From Pseudomonadota bacterium (lineage in GTDB: Bacteria > Pseudomonadota > Gammaproteobacteria > Xanthomonadales > Wenzhouxiangellaceae): a stretch of DNA of 64,000 bases. The stretch spans positions 2,046,001 through 2,110,000 of the forward strand of contig CP053448.1 of NCBI GenBank assembly GCA_013285445.1, in the 5' to 3' direction. Under the pieces are notes generated by a model that saw only the letters and a list, made by a program, of their open reading frames with translations, was not told the origin of the DNA and did no database searches. Position numbers and translations under genes: made by a program. Shown here one piece after another: positions 26,251 through 33,421 of this stretch (the stretch's first letter is position 1; the number at the start of each line of letters is the position of its first letter).

Positions 26251-27093
26251 CTAGAGCTCTAACTGGCTCATATCTGGCGTGGGTTGCATGCCAAGAACCA
26301 CGAACATTTCAGCTTGATGCGCAATAACACGGTTGATCTTCCAGAACAGTGCTCCGTCAATCTCCTTTTGGACGGTATCGGGCTGCCCATCGCAGTGCTC
26401 CATATAGAGCATTGTGCTGGGCGAGACTGGAAAAATTGCTTTCGGATCTTTCGCTCCTGGTCCGGATCGTTGTGGCAACGAATCGATAAATGATACGGGT
26501 ACGTCAGAGGTAATCAGAACATTCTGTTCGCACTTCAGGAGCGTCCAGCGAAAGGACATAAATGACTCCTTGACGCTCGGGATGTTGTTCTTCGTGCTCT
26601 GTGCAAAGAATCGTCCAGCATGAGTCGGGTCCGGTCGATCGTCATTGTTTTTCTCACGCGCTACACGTTGAGTAAGTTCGGTCTCACCAAATAGCGCGAT
26701 TTTAGTTTCCATTACTCCCTTGTATAGATCAAACACGAATTTGTTGCGTAGGTGAAGTGCAGCTAGAAATTCGGCTACTCGACTTCGAGTCGTTGGCTCT
26801 GATAGATCGAGTTGCGCTCTAGAAAGCGCTTCCCAGTACTCTGCTGCCTGGCTCTCAAGCTCCGAGAGGTGCTCTTCAAGACTCCAGTCTCGGCTGCCAT
26901 CAGTCCCCTCGGGCGTATACAAGAATCGCTGACCGCAAATCCTTCTGGTCGTCATCAGTTCGGGCTCTGAAGGACTCTTGCTTTTATTGATCACCCAGAC
27001 TTTCGGGTTTGGAGTCCTCCTTGTTTCCTCTGTAGCAAAGTGCTTGAGATAGAATCGCGGCACCCAGTGTTGAATTTGGGGTCTTCCGCTCAT
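26251..27093 (-). CDS. DUF4238 family protein
   Basis: This 280-residue soluble protein has the DUF4238 N-terminal signature QHWVPRFYLKHFATEE and later NVLITSDVPVSFIDS and FPVSPSTMLYMEH. The biochemical role is unknown; members are often in accessory and defence regions. Base composition is markedly AT-rich for this window (23 G+C of 60 in 26701-26760), a sign of recent transfer. It is directly upstream of mrr with a 12-base gap, suggesting a functional pair. Confidence 0.85.
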   Translation of the reverse strand: MSGRPQIQHWVPRFYLKHFATEETRRTPNPKVWVINKSKSPSEPELMTTRRICGQRFLYTPEGTDGSRDWSLEEHLSELESQAAEYWEALSRAQLDLSEPTTRSRVAEFLAALHLRNKFVFDLYKGVMETKIALFGETELTQRVAREKNNDDRPDPTHAGRFFAQSTKNNIPSVKESFMSFRWTLLKCEQNVLITSDVPVSFIDSLPQRSGPGAKDPKAIFPVSPSTMLYMEHCDGQPDTVQKEIDGALFWKINRVIAHQAEMFVVLGMQPTPDMSQLEL

Positions 27094-27347
27094 GCAGGAG
27101 CAAGGCGCTCCTTCTCGCCTGAATCAATCCGCTCAAGAATCGAGGATTTCGCCATACTGCCCTCCCTTTACGCCCGGCCCCGCGGGCAAGCACTTGCACC
27201 AACTCACCCCTTTTTACACCTGCGCCAGCAGCAAATGCAAACCCACTACTGACTCTTGGCGCCCCCGATGGGATCCGCGACCGGCATGCCCTGGCCTGCC
27301 ATTCTCCATCGACGTTTCAGCGGAAACGTGTAGTCATCACCGGCAGT

Positions 27348-27686
27348 TCAGGCCGCTTCCTCGCTATGCGACTTCGGCTCATGCAGCGACTTGAGCCGGA
27401 TCTTCCTGTGGCCGGGAAACTCCACGTTAAGCTCCAGGCGACCGCCCAGCGCCTGCACGTAATCGTCCAGGGTACTGAGCAGCATGTCGGTTCGGCGTTC
27501 AAGACGCGAAACCGTTTCCTGACCCACCTTGAGCTGCTCGGCCAGTGCCGTCTGGGTCATGTCGAGCGCCTTGCGCAGCTCACGCAGGGTCAACTCCTGG
27601 TCGATCAATTCAGCCGCCCGCGCTTCGATGCGCTCGCGTCGATCAGCGGGCAGCGAATTCAGCTTGTCGGTCAGTGTTCTTGCCAT
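27348..27686 (-). CDS. XRE-family antitoxin, HigA-type
   Basis: This 112-residue protein has a helix-turn-helix (LRELRKALDMTQTALAEQLK, VGQETVSRLERRTDMLLSTL), a family C-terminus (YVQALGGRLELNVEF) and an N-terminal helix (SLPADRRERIEARAAELIDQ). The ATG at 27686 is preceded by GAGAGAAG; a GTG at 27692 is also in frame. In the undamaged arrangement the toxin stop would fall just before this ATG. It probably neutralises the adjacent toxin and represses the operon through the palindrome at 28047-28064. Confidence 0.88.
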   Translation of the reverse strand: MARTLTDKLNSLPADRRERIEARAAELIDQELTLRELRKALDMTQTALAEQLKVGQETVSRLERRTDMLLSTLDDYVQALGGRLELNVEFPGHRKIRLKSLHEPKSHSEEAA

Positions 27687-28038
27687 GATCACTTCTCTCT
27701 TTGCAAATGTTTGTCGAATCGCTCACCGCGAGCTTGATCAGCCGGCGGTAGAACCTTCGCTCCTTCACCCCGGCCTTGTCCGCGGCCACGAGCAGAATGG
27801 CCGCCCTGTCCGGGTCGAAAGCAAAGGCGACTCTCCATACGCCGTCATCAGCATTGAATCGCAACTCCTTCATGTTCGGATGCCTGGATGCATTCAGGGT
27901 GTCCGCGTGGGGACGCCCCAGTTCCGGCCCGAACGCCTCGAGCAACTTCGCCCTCGCCAGAAGCTCGTCCTGGACGATCTCGGGCAGCTCGTCGAATTCA
28001 GGATCGAACTCATCGGCAAGCCTGACTTCCCGCTGCAT
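27643..28038 (-). CDS. RelE/HigB-family toxin, probably frameshifted at the C-terminus
   Basis: This 131-residue reading has the Gp49/HigB-like core: EFDELPEIVQDELLARAKLL, PNMKELRFNADDGVWRVAFA, AAILLVAADKAGVKERRFYR. After RRLIKLA the frame continues as VSDSTNICKERSD and runs 44 bases into the antitoxin gene. A one-base shift near 27726 would instead read GERFDKHLQREK and stop at 27689-27691, two bases before the antitoxin ATG, which fits the family's usual ending and spacing. A single-base deletion is therefore likely. Whether the altered toxin is active is unclear; the core residues are intact. The start at 28053 is possible but lies within the presumed operator. Confidence 0.8.
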   Translation of the reverse strand: MQREVRLADEFDPEFDELPEIVQDELLARAKLLEAFGPELGRPHADTLNASRHPNMKELRFNADDGVWRVAFAFDPDRAAILLVAADKAGVKERRFYRRLIKLAVSDSTNICKERSDHGKNTDRQAEFAAR

Positions 28039-28046
28039 GACATAAG

Positions 28047-28064
28047 TATGCATCTGGATGCATA
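28047..28064. promoter_or_regulatory. Perfect palindrome upstream of the HigBA-type operon
   Basis: TATGCAT-CTGG-ATGCATA is a perfect 7-bp inverted repeat with a 4-bp spacer, 9 bases upstream of the toxin ATG at 28038. This is the expected size and place of an autoregulatory operator for the XRE antitoxin dimer. It overlaps the alternative start codon at 28053. Confidence 0.5.
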
Positions 28065-28331
28065 TGGCGTCAAGGGCATATTTAAGTGCCCAACAGCGGC
28101 GACCGAGCAGTGGGGACTGAGTATGGGTGGGTGTTCATATCGCGCGCCGCGGAACTGCTCGGCCCTCCCGCCAGCTAGCCAAGGATCGCAATCTGGAAGC
28201 CAGTCATGGCGCTGATCATCAGTGATGTCGTCGACGCCGACGCTGCCGTGTGCGAGAAACCTGAGCCCGCTGAAAATGTCGAGGTACGGCTATTTGGTTC
28301 ATAATTACGGCATCACGAGCGGAGAATACCC

Positions 28332-28637
28332 ATGACCCAGCGCTTCACGGCCATCATCGAACGCGAGGACGACACCTACGTCGCCCTGTGCCCGGAACTC
28401 GACATCGCCAGCCAGGGCGAGTCCGTATCCGAAGCCCGGAACAACCTGCGAGAAGCCATCGAGCTGTTTCTCGAATCCGCCTCCCCCGACGAGATCCAGA
28501 GCCGCCTGCACGACGAAATCTACGTCACCCATCCTTCACCGCACCGTACCCATCGTTTGCCGCTGTTCGCTCTTCGACCCCGGTTGACCGTCCGCCACTG
28601 GCCAAGGCGCGACGAACGATGTGGCCTTCTGCTCTGA
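28332..28637 (+). pseudogene. Truncated HicB-like gene (copy 2)
   Basis: The first 65 residues are a good HicB domain: QRFTAIIEREDDTYVALCPE, LDIASQGESVSEARNNLREA, IELFLESASPDEIQSRLHDE. After EIYVT the frame turns into basic, proline-rich sequence that looks non-coding, and no hicA follows. In intact orphan modules this kind of HicB is followed by a HicA gene, so the 3' end and toxin appear lost. It is a paralogue of the gene at 25167 in the same orientation; the two bracket the mrr-DUF4238-HigBA segment. Confidence 0.7.
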
Positions 28638-29212
28638 AAACGACATCGGCTCCACAATCAGTTTCATTTCGGGGCTCAATCACGCAGCCTGCCGACTCCC
28701 TGTGTACGCTTCGAGACCGGGGTCACCCCCAAGCCTCGCAACACTCGGTTCCGGTGGATGGCTCGTCCTTGCCGGATCGGGACTTGCACCCGATAGGTGC
28801 TACAACAGGAGGTTTCAATCCTCACCTTGTTACTACATCAGATATTCCCCTCCTCCAGGCTTGGCCTGGCGCACTTTCAGCCGAAACACCCGGCAGCCCG
28901 CCCCCGACAGCACCGGCAACAGCACGCCGCCAAACCAGTCGGAAATTCGCGGCAGCTCTGGTTTGTTGAAAATAAGGTGGGCCGTTCGGCCCCTGATGCA
29001 GGCCTTCGCTAACCTTGATGACCGTCAAGCGATGCGGGCCAGGTTGCGATATAATGCGCGTACCCGAAACGTGTCATTGTGGGTTGGGTTGGCAGGTCAT
29101 CGTTCCACGCCGGACGCCCGTTCATCAACAAGCGCCGCCTGAGCGCTGAGCCTGTAATGATCATGCTGAGGGGCCACTCAACAAACCAACCGGATCAAAG
29201 GGAGCAAATCGG
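28638..29212. other. 575-bp gene-free stretch
   Basis: I find no credible gene. An open frame crosses 28621-29142, but its translation is rich in Arg, Pro and Ser with no domain, and it begins inside the decayed hicB. The first half probably contains remnants of the lost hicA region or of a dispersed repeat. The second half carries the likely promoter of the anchored secreted protein at 29213. An inverted pair CTTGA/TCAAG lies at 29014-29029. Confidence 0.5.
29050..29055 (+). promoter_or_regulatory. Candidate -10 box for the secreted protein gene
   Basis: A perfect TATAAT lies 157 bases before the ATG at 29213. No good -35 hexamer is spaced 16-18 bases upstream. The short inverted repeat CTTGA-N6-TCAAG at 29014-29029 sits where an activator could bind. 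The implied 5' leader is long, about 150 bases. Confidence 0.4.
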
Positions 29213-29995
29213 ATGAAAAAGCGAATCAGCGTGTCACTGGCGGCCGTGGGCCTGCTCTGCGCGATGTTTGTACTGCCTGCCCAGGCCCAAACCAGCGGTT
29301 TGTGCTGCCTGGAGCCCAACCCCAGCGCCACACCCACGCCCGACGGAGAACCCCGTGGCGGCGGCACGAACCCCGTTCTGACCTTCGAGGGACTTATCGA
29401 CCTGGAGCCCGTGGAAGCGTTTTACGACGGCGGGCTCGGTGGTAACGGTTCCGGACCGGGACCTGACCTGGGGATCACGTTCTCATCGAACGGCCTGGCG
29501 ATTATTTCCGCGGAATCGCCGGATGGCACCGGCAACTTTACCAACAACCCGTCGGGTGACACCATCCTGTTTTTCCTGACCGGCACGGAAACCATCATGA
29601 ACGTGCCTGCCGGCTTTACCGACGGCTTTTCGTTCTTCTACAGCGCCGCCAGCCAGCCCGGCACGGTTCGCGTCTATGACGGACTGGACGGCACCGGAAC
29701 CCTTCTGGCCGAGCTGAGTCTGCCCATCACGCCGCCGACCGGCACCACGCCGTACACGTTCGACAACTGGCAGGAATTCGGCGCCAGTTTTTCGGGCACC
29801 GCCCTGTCGGTGGACTTTGCCGGTACGGCCGACCAGATCGGCTTTGACAATATCACTCTCGGCAGCAGCGTGCCGGGCGGCGGCGGCGGAGAACCGTTTC
29901 CGGAGTTCTTCCCGGTTCCCGTCGGCGGCCTGACCTGGGCAATCCTCTTGACCCTGGTTCTGATGATTACAGGCATTGTGCTGCTGCGTCGATAA
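29213..29995 (+). CDS. Secreted protein with C-terminal membrane-anchor sorting signal
   Basis: This 260-residue protein has a signal peptide (cleavage near VLPAQAQ). The middle is a beta-rich, Gly/Thr/Asp-rich domain (SFFYSAASQPGTVRVYDGLD, then DQIGFDNITLGS), as in PEP-CTERM-type surface proteins. The end is VPVGGLTWAILLTLVLMI followed by LLRR: a proline-containing motif, a hydrophobic segment and terminal arginines. This is the layout of IPTL-CTERM/PEP-CTERM-like sorting tags, though the tag is not a textbook IPTL. GGGAG precedes the ATG. A strong terminator follows directly, so it is probably monocistronic. Function unknown. Confidence 0.75.
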   Translation: MKKRISVSLAAVGLLCAMFVLPAQAQTSGLCCLEPNPSATPTPDGEPRGGGTNPVLTFEGLIDLEPVEAFYDGGLGGNGSGPGPDLGITFSSNGLAIISAESPDGTGNFTNNPSGDTILFFLTGTETIMNVPAGFTDGFSFFYSAASQPGTVRVYDGLDGTGTLLAELSLPITPPTGTTPYTFDNWQEFGASFSGTALSVDFAGTADQIGFDNITLGSSVPGGGGGEPFPEFFPVPVGGLTWAILLTLVLMITGIVLLRR

Positions 29996-30002
29996 GCACG
30001 AC

Positions 30003-30030
30003 TCGCCCGGGGGTTCGCGCCCCCGGGCGA
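30003..30030 (+). terminator. Strong hairpin terminator
   Basis: An 11-bp perfect GC-rich stem (arms 30003-30013 and 30020-30030) with a 6-nt loop begins 8 bases after the stop of the secreted protein gene. The downstream T-run is weak (TTCATT). Confidence 0.75.
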
Positions 30031-30112
30031 TTCATTCCGGCCGGCAGAATCATCGTCCGCGCATCATGCGCAAGCGGCGCGCCGTCGGTATACTGCGCGG
30101 CGGTTTCAACCG

Positions 30113-30925
30113 ATGGCTGCCATGCGTCCTGCAATCCTTGTTATCTGCCTGATCAGTTCGACAAGCGCTCTGGGCTGGGGTCAGACCGGCCACCGGGCCG
30201 CTGCCGAAGTGGCCGAGCACTTTCTTTCACCTGAGGCCCGGCACGCGGCCAACGATATCCTCGGCCGCGAGGATCTGGCCCGGGCATCGACCTGGCCGGA
30301 CTTCATGCGCGCCGATCAAAGCGAATTCTGGCAGGAAGCAGCCAACCCCTGGCACTTCGTGACCGTTCCCGAGGGCAGGCGCTACGCGGATGTCGGCGCA
30401 CCGCCCGAGGGCGATGCCCACAGCGCGCTGACGCGCTTTTCCGAGACGGTCGTCGATCCTGAGGCGGATCACGATGAGCGCGCGCTTGCCCTGCGCTTCA
30501 TCATTCACATCATTGCTGACCTGCACCAGCCACTCCACGTGGGCAACGGCAGCGATCGCGGCGGCAATGACTTTGCGGTCGTCTATTTCGGACAGACCAG
30601 CAATCTTCACCGGGTCTGGGACAGCCAGATGATCGACCGCTGGCAGCTGTCCTACACCGAGCTGGCCAGGTGGCTGCTGGCCGACATCACGCCCGAGCGC
30701 TTTGCGCAGTGGAACGACGCTGACCCAATGGTGTGGATCGCCGAGAGCGCTGCCCTGCGCGATCGCATCTATCCCGAGCCTGATCGGCGGGAGCTGTACT
30801 GGTCCTATGGTTTCGAATGGAAAGCCACGGTCGAGCAGCGCCTGGCCCAGGCGGGAGTGCGCACCGCTGCCTACCTGAACACCCTGTTTGTGGGCCGTCT
30901 GGATATGATCGGTGGTGTTCAGTAA
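30113..30925 (+). CDS. S1/P1-type zinc nuclease
   Basis: This 270-residue secreted phospholipase C/P1 nuclease-fold enzyme cleaves single-stranded nucleic acid. The signal peptide ends ...TSALG, so the mature N-terminus is WGQTGHRAA, whose Trp and His are zinc ligands as in P1. Other ligand regions are ASTWPDFMRAD, NPWHFVTVP, FIIHIIADLHQPLHVGNGSD and SNLHRVWDSQMID. It likely provides periplasmic or extracellular nucleotide salvage. The GTG of the longer GGDEF frame overlaps its end. Confidence 0.92.
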   Translation: MAAMRPAILVICLISSTSALGWGQTGHRAAAEVAEHFLSPEARHAANDILGREDLARASTWPDFMRADQSEFWQEAANPWHFVTVPEGRRYADVGAPPEGDAHSALTRFSETVVDPEADHDERALALRFIIHIIADLHQPLHVGNGSDRGGNDFAVVYFGQTSNLHRVWDSQMIDRWQLSYTELARWLLADITPERFAQWNDADPMVWIAESAALRDRIYPEPDRRELYWSYGFEWKATVEQRLAQAGVRTAAYLNTLFVGRLDMIGGVQ

Positions 30926-30947
30926 CTCCGGAACGGCAAGTGATCCG

Positions 30948-32390
30948 ATGGACCGGGAAGGGTTGAGTCAAGCGCAGGACCAGCGTGGCCAGAGCAAGTG
31001 GCCATGGCATTGGCTGGTCCATCTGCTGCTGCTTGGCATCGCCTGGCTGGCCTTGTGGCGGATTTCGGCGCTGATGGAGTATGCACCGCATGCCAGCATC
31101 TGGTTTCCGCCGGCCGGGCTGTCCTTCGCTGCCTTTCTGGTGCTACGGCTGCGCGCCCTGCCGGTTATCCTGATTTGCTCGATCGTGGCCACGGTCTGGG
31201 CCGACGCCATGTATGCCACCGGCTTGCCCCTCACCGAGCAGCTGCGGGGCGGCGTGCTGTTCGGGCTGGTCCACTGCGCAGCCTACCTCACCGGCGCGGT
31301 CATTCTGCGTCGTGTGATTGAGCGTTCTTCCAGCGACGGCCTCCCGGCCATCATCATTGCCTTTCTGGTTCTGGCCGCCGGCTCGGCGCTGCTTGCCGCC
31401 CTGCTCGGCGTGCGCACGCTCGACTATGCCGGCATGATCGACATGACCGCGGACACCAACCTTTGGCTACCCTGGTGGATTGGCGACATGGCCGGGGCCA
31501 TCGTGCTGGCGCCGCTTTTTGCCGGGCTGCTGATCCGCAACGATACGACCATGCCGGCGTGGCTGCACTCGCTTCAGCTCAATGGCACTGTCGCCAGACG
31601 CCTGCATTGGTTCGGCAAGCTGGCGGTACTGGCCGGGCTGCTGAGCCTGGTGATGACCGCAACAGCAAGATTCGGACCCACCGAACTGCTCGCCTTTGCG
31701 GTGTTTTTCCTGATCATCCCGCAGATGTGGATCACCTACACCGAAAGCGCCCTTCGGGTCGCTGTGAGTCTGGCCGTGTTCTGCAGCCTGACTGCCATCT
31801 GGGTCGCCGTGTTCGGCCTGATCGAGCAGGCCATGGTCTACCAGTTCGCGATCACCGTGATCGCGGCCAGTACCTATTTTGGTCTCACCGTGCCGGTGCT
31901 GACCGACCACAACCGCAAACTCCGGCAGTTGGCTGATACCGACACGCTTACCGGCGTAAGCAGCCGCCGCTCGTTTTTCGAGCAGGGCCGGATCGAGCTG
32001 GCGCGCGCGCGTCGCCGCGGCCAGGCGGCATCGCTGTGTCTGCTCGATCTCGATCACTTCAAGACAGTCAACGATGAACTGGGGCACAGTGCCGGTGACC
32101 AGGTGCTCATCAGCGTGGCCGAAACCATTCGCCAAGCGCTGCGCGCCAACGACCTGCTGGGACGGTTTGGTGGCGATGAGTTCATGATGCTGCTGACCGA
32201 CTGCTCAGCCGACTGCGCCAGGAAAAAGTCCGAGACCCTGTCCCGCCAGATGGCCCGGGCTGAAGTTCCGGGCTCGTCCAGGCGGCTGGCGGCGACCTTC
32301 AGCGTCGTTGAAATTCAGCCGGGTGAAACGCTGGAGGCGGCTTTCGAGCGTGCCGATGCCGCCCTGCTGGCGATCAAGCGGGAGCGCTAG
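30948..32390 (+). CDS. MASE1-GGDEF diguanylate cyclase
   Basis: This 480-residue inner-membrane protein has an eight-helix MASE1 sensor domain (SIWFPPAGLSFAAFLVLRLR, then LWLPWWIGDMAGAIVLAPLF) and a C-terminal GGDEF domain. The active site is intact (FGGDEFMMLL), with RAND five residues upstream as the RxxD inhibitory site, so it should make cyclic di-GMP and be product-inhibited. I start at the ATG at 30948 (MDREG); a GTG at 30912 would overlap the nuclease gene. No EAL domain is present. Confidence 0.92.
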   Translation: MDREGLSQAQDQRGQSKWPWHWLVHLLLLGIAWLALWRISALMEYAPHASIWFPPAGLSFAAFLVLRLRALPVILICSIVATVWADAMYATGLPLTEQLRGGVLFGLVHCAAYLTGAVILRRVIERSSSDGLPAIIIAFLVLAAGSALLAALLGVRTLDYAGMIDMTADTNLWLPWWIGDMAGAIVLAPLFAGLLIRNDTTMPAWLHSLQLNGTVARRLHWFGKLAVLAGLLSLVMTATARFGPTELLAFAVFFLIIPQMWITYTESALRVAVSLAVFCSLTAIWVAVFGLIEQAMVYQFAITVIAASTYFGLTVPVLTDHNRKLRQLADTDTLTGVSSRRSFFEQGRIELARARRRGQAASLCLLDLDHFKTVNDELGHSAGDQVLISVAETIRQALRANDLLGRFGGDEFMMLLTDCSADCARKKSETLSRQMARAEVPGSSRRLAATFSVVEIQPGETLEAAFERADAALLAIKRER

Positions 32391-32746
32391 CGCAGTCCGC
32401 GCAGGCGGTCCCTGGGCCACTGAAACGCCTGATGCTGGCGTTCCAGGCGGCCGTCATTGGAGACGATCACCAGCCCGAATCCCTCGTCCGGCCAGAGGTG
32501 GGCCCGGGCAAACCACATCGTGTTGGAGCCTGCGTGGGTCAGCCGACCGTCACCGGCAATGCCCCAGCCGGCGGCATAGTCCGGCGAACACCCGGGCTCG
32601 ACCAGCGATCGATAGACGCCTGCCGCCAGCACCACGGTGGACAAGGCAAACAGCAGGAACGCCGGCAGGCAGCCGCCTGTGAGGAAGAGCCCGCCGCCTG
32701 GCGATCTGTTCACGTCGCAATGGATGACCTTCACGGCATCGCACAT
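32387..32746 (-). pseudogene. Remnant of a beta-lactamase-fold serine hydrolase
   Basis: The readable frame keeps only the C-terminal part of a class C beta-lactamase-like hydrolase (GWGIAGDGRLTHAGSNTMWF, then GFGLVIVSNDG). The upstream 55 codons are unrelated, with a hydrophobic stretch. The catalytic SxxK and YxN motifs are missing. The stop overlaps the end of the GGDEF gene. Confidence 0.55.
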
Positions 32747-32802
32747 GCCGGTTTGGTACGCTCATCGCGCAATCTCGCCGACAAGAGCTCCGGTACCCCA
32801 CC

Positions 32803-33012
32803 ATGGCTGTTCACAGACCCCTTCCCCTCCGCCGCATGTTCGGCTTTGCCGGAGCCGGCATCGCCGCATTTTTTCTGGCCTGGGCTGTCGTTGGTCTGGT
32901 GCCGGGCATTCCCTCGCTGCTTGACGTGTTCGGCATGCCCGGTATTCGAGTGCCCGCCGCAATCACGATCGGCGGCCTGCTAACGGCGGCGGTCGGTTTC
33001 CACGAATTCTGA
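32803..33012 (+). CDS. Small membrane protein
   Basis: This 69-residue protein has two hydrophobic segments (residues 13-33 and 49-65) and a basic N-terminus (HRPLPLRRM), so the N-terminus is probably cytoplasmic. No family is recognised. It is the first of three tiny membrane-protein genes on the same strand before the MacAB-like genes. The ribosome-binding site is weak. Confidence 0.55.
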   Translation: MAVHRPLPLRRMFGFAGAGIAAFFLAWAVVGLVPGIPSLLDVFGMPGIRVPAAITIGGLLTAAVGFHEF

Positions 33013-33045
33013 GGGACACACTTAAACAAGGAGGAACACATCATC

Positions 33046-33231
33046 ATGTTCAAGCTTTCCGATGTCTTCATTCTGCTTGCCGTCGCCGTATCGTTCGTCG
33101 TCTCGGGCGTGCTGTGGTTCAACGGCTATCACGACCACGGTCTGTTTTCGGCGATCTGGGTTCCGTCCATTCTGGCATTCGGCATTTACTTCAAGCTGGC
33201 CAGCCTGGCGGCCAGGAAGGAGCGCAAATGA
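33046..33231 (+). CDS. Small two-helix membrane protein
   Basis: This 61-residue protein has two predicted helices (SDVFILLAVAVSFVVSGVLW and FSAIWVPSILAFGIYFKLA) joined by GYHDHG, and a basic tail. AAGGAGG precedes the ATG by 11 bases, good evidence that it is translated. Its stop overlaps the start of the next gene by 4 bases (ATGA). The layout recalls small accessory subunits of membrane complexes, but no partner is identifiable. Confidence 0.65.
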   Translation: MFKLSDVFILLAVAVSFVVSGVLWFNGYHDHGLFSAIWVPSILAFGIYFKLASLAARKERK

Positions 33232-33377
33232 ACGACAGCATCTTTCTGATTGTTGCCATCGTCGTCTTTGCGTTATTGGCCGTTGGTCTGATTCTGACCA
33301 TTCTGGAATTTCGCAGGGGCGAGCCCCATCACCAGGAGTTGGAAGCCAGGCATGACCGCCCTAACTCCGGGCGCTGA
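33228..33377 (+). CDS. 49-residue single-span membrane protein
   Basis: One hydrophobic helix (IFLIVAIVVFALLAVGLILT) is followed by a charged tail (EFRRGEPHHQELEARHD). The start ATG overlaps the stop of the 61-residue gene (ATGA), so the two are translationally coupled. No family is recognised; the topology suggests a small subunit or regulator. Confidence 0.6.
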   Translation: MNDSIFLIVAIVVFALLAVGLILTILEFRRGEPHHQELEARHDRPNSGR

Positions 33378-33421
33378 TCGCGAGCTGGCCTGAGCCGGGC
33401 GCCGTCCCGGTGGTCCTGATG

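Noticed and set aside
28206..28304. 32-codon frame (MALIISDVVDADAAV...) between the HigBA operator and hicB copy 2
   Set aside because: No ribosome-binding site and no recognisable family; it is too short to support.
28812..28822. GTTTCAATCC, a string common in CRISPR repeats
   Set aside because: It occurs once only; there is no second repeat, no spacer periodicity and no cas gene.
28621..29142. 173-codon open frame after the truncated hicB
   Set aside because: No domain, signal peptide or ribosome-binding site; the Arg/Pro/Ser-rich translation is typical of non-coding GC-rich sequence.
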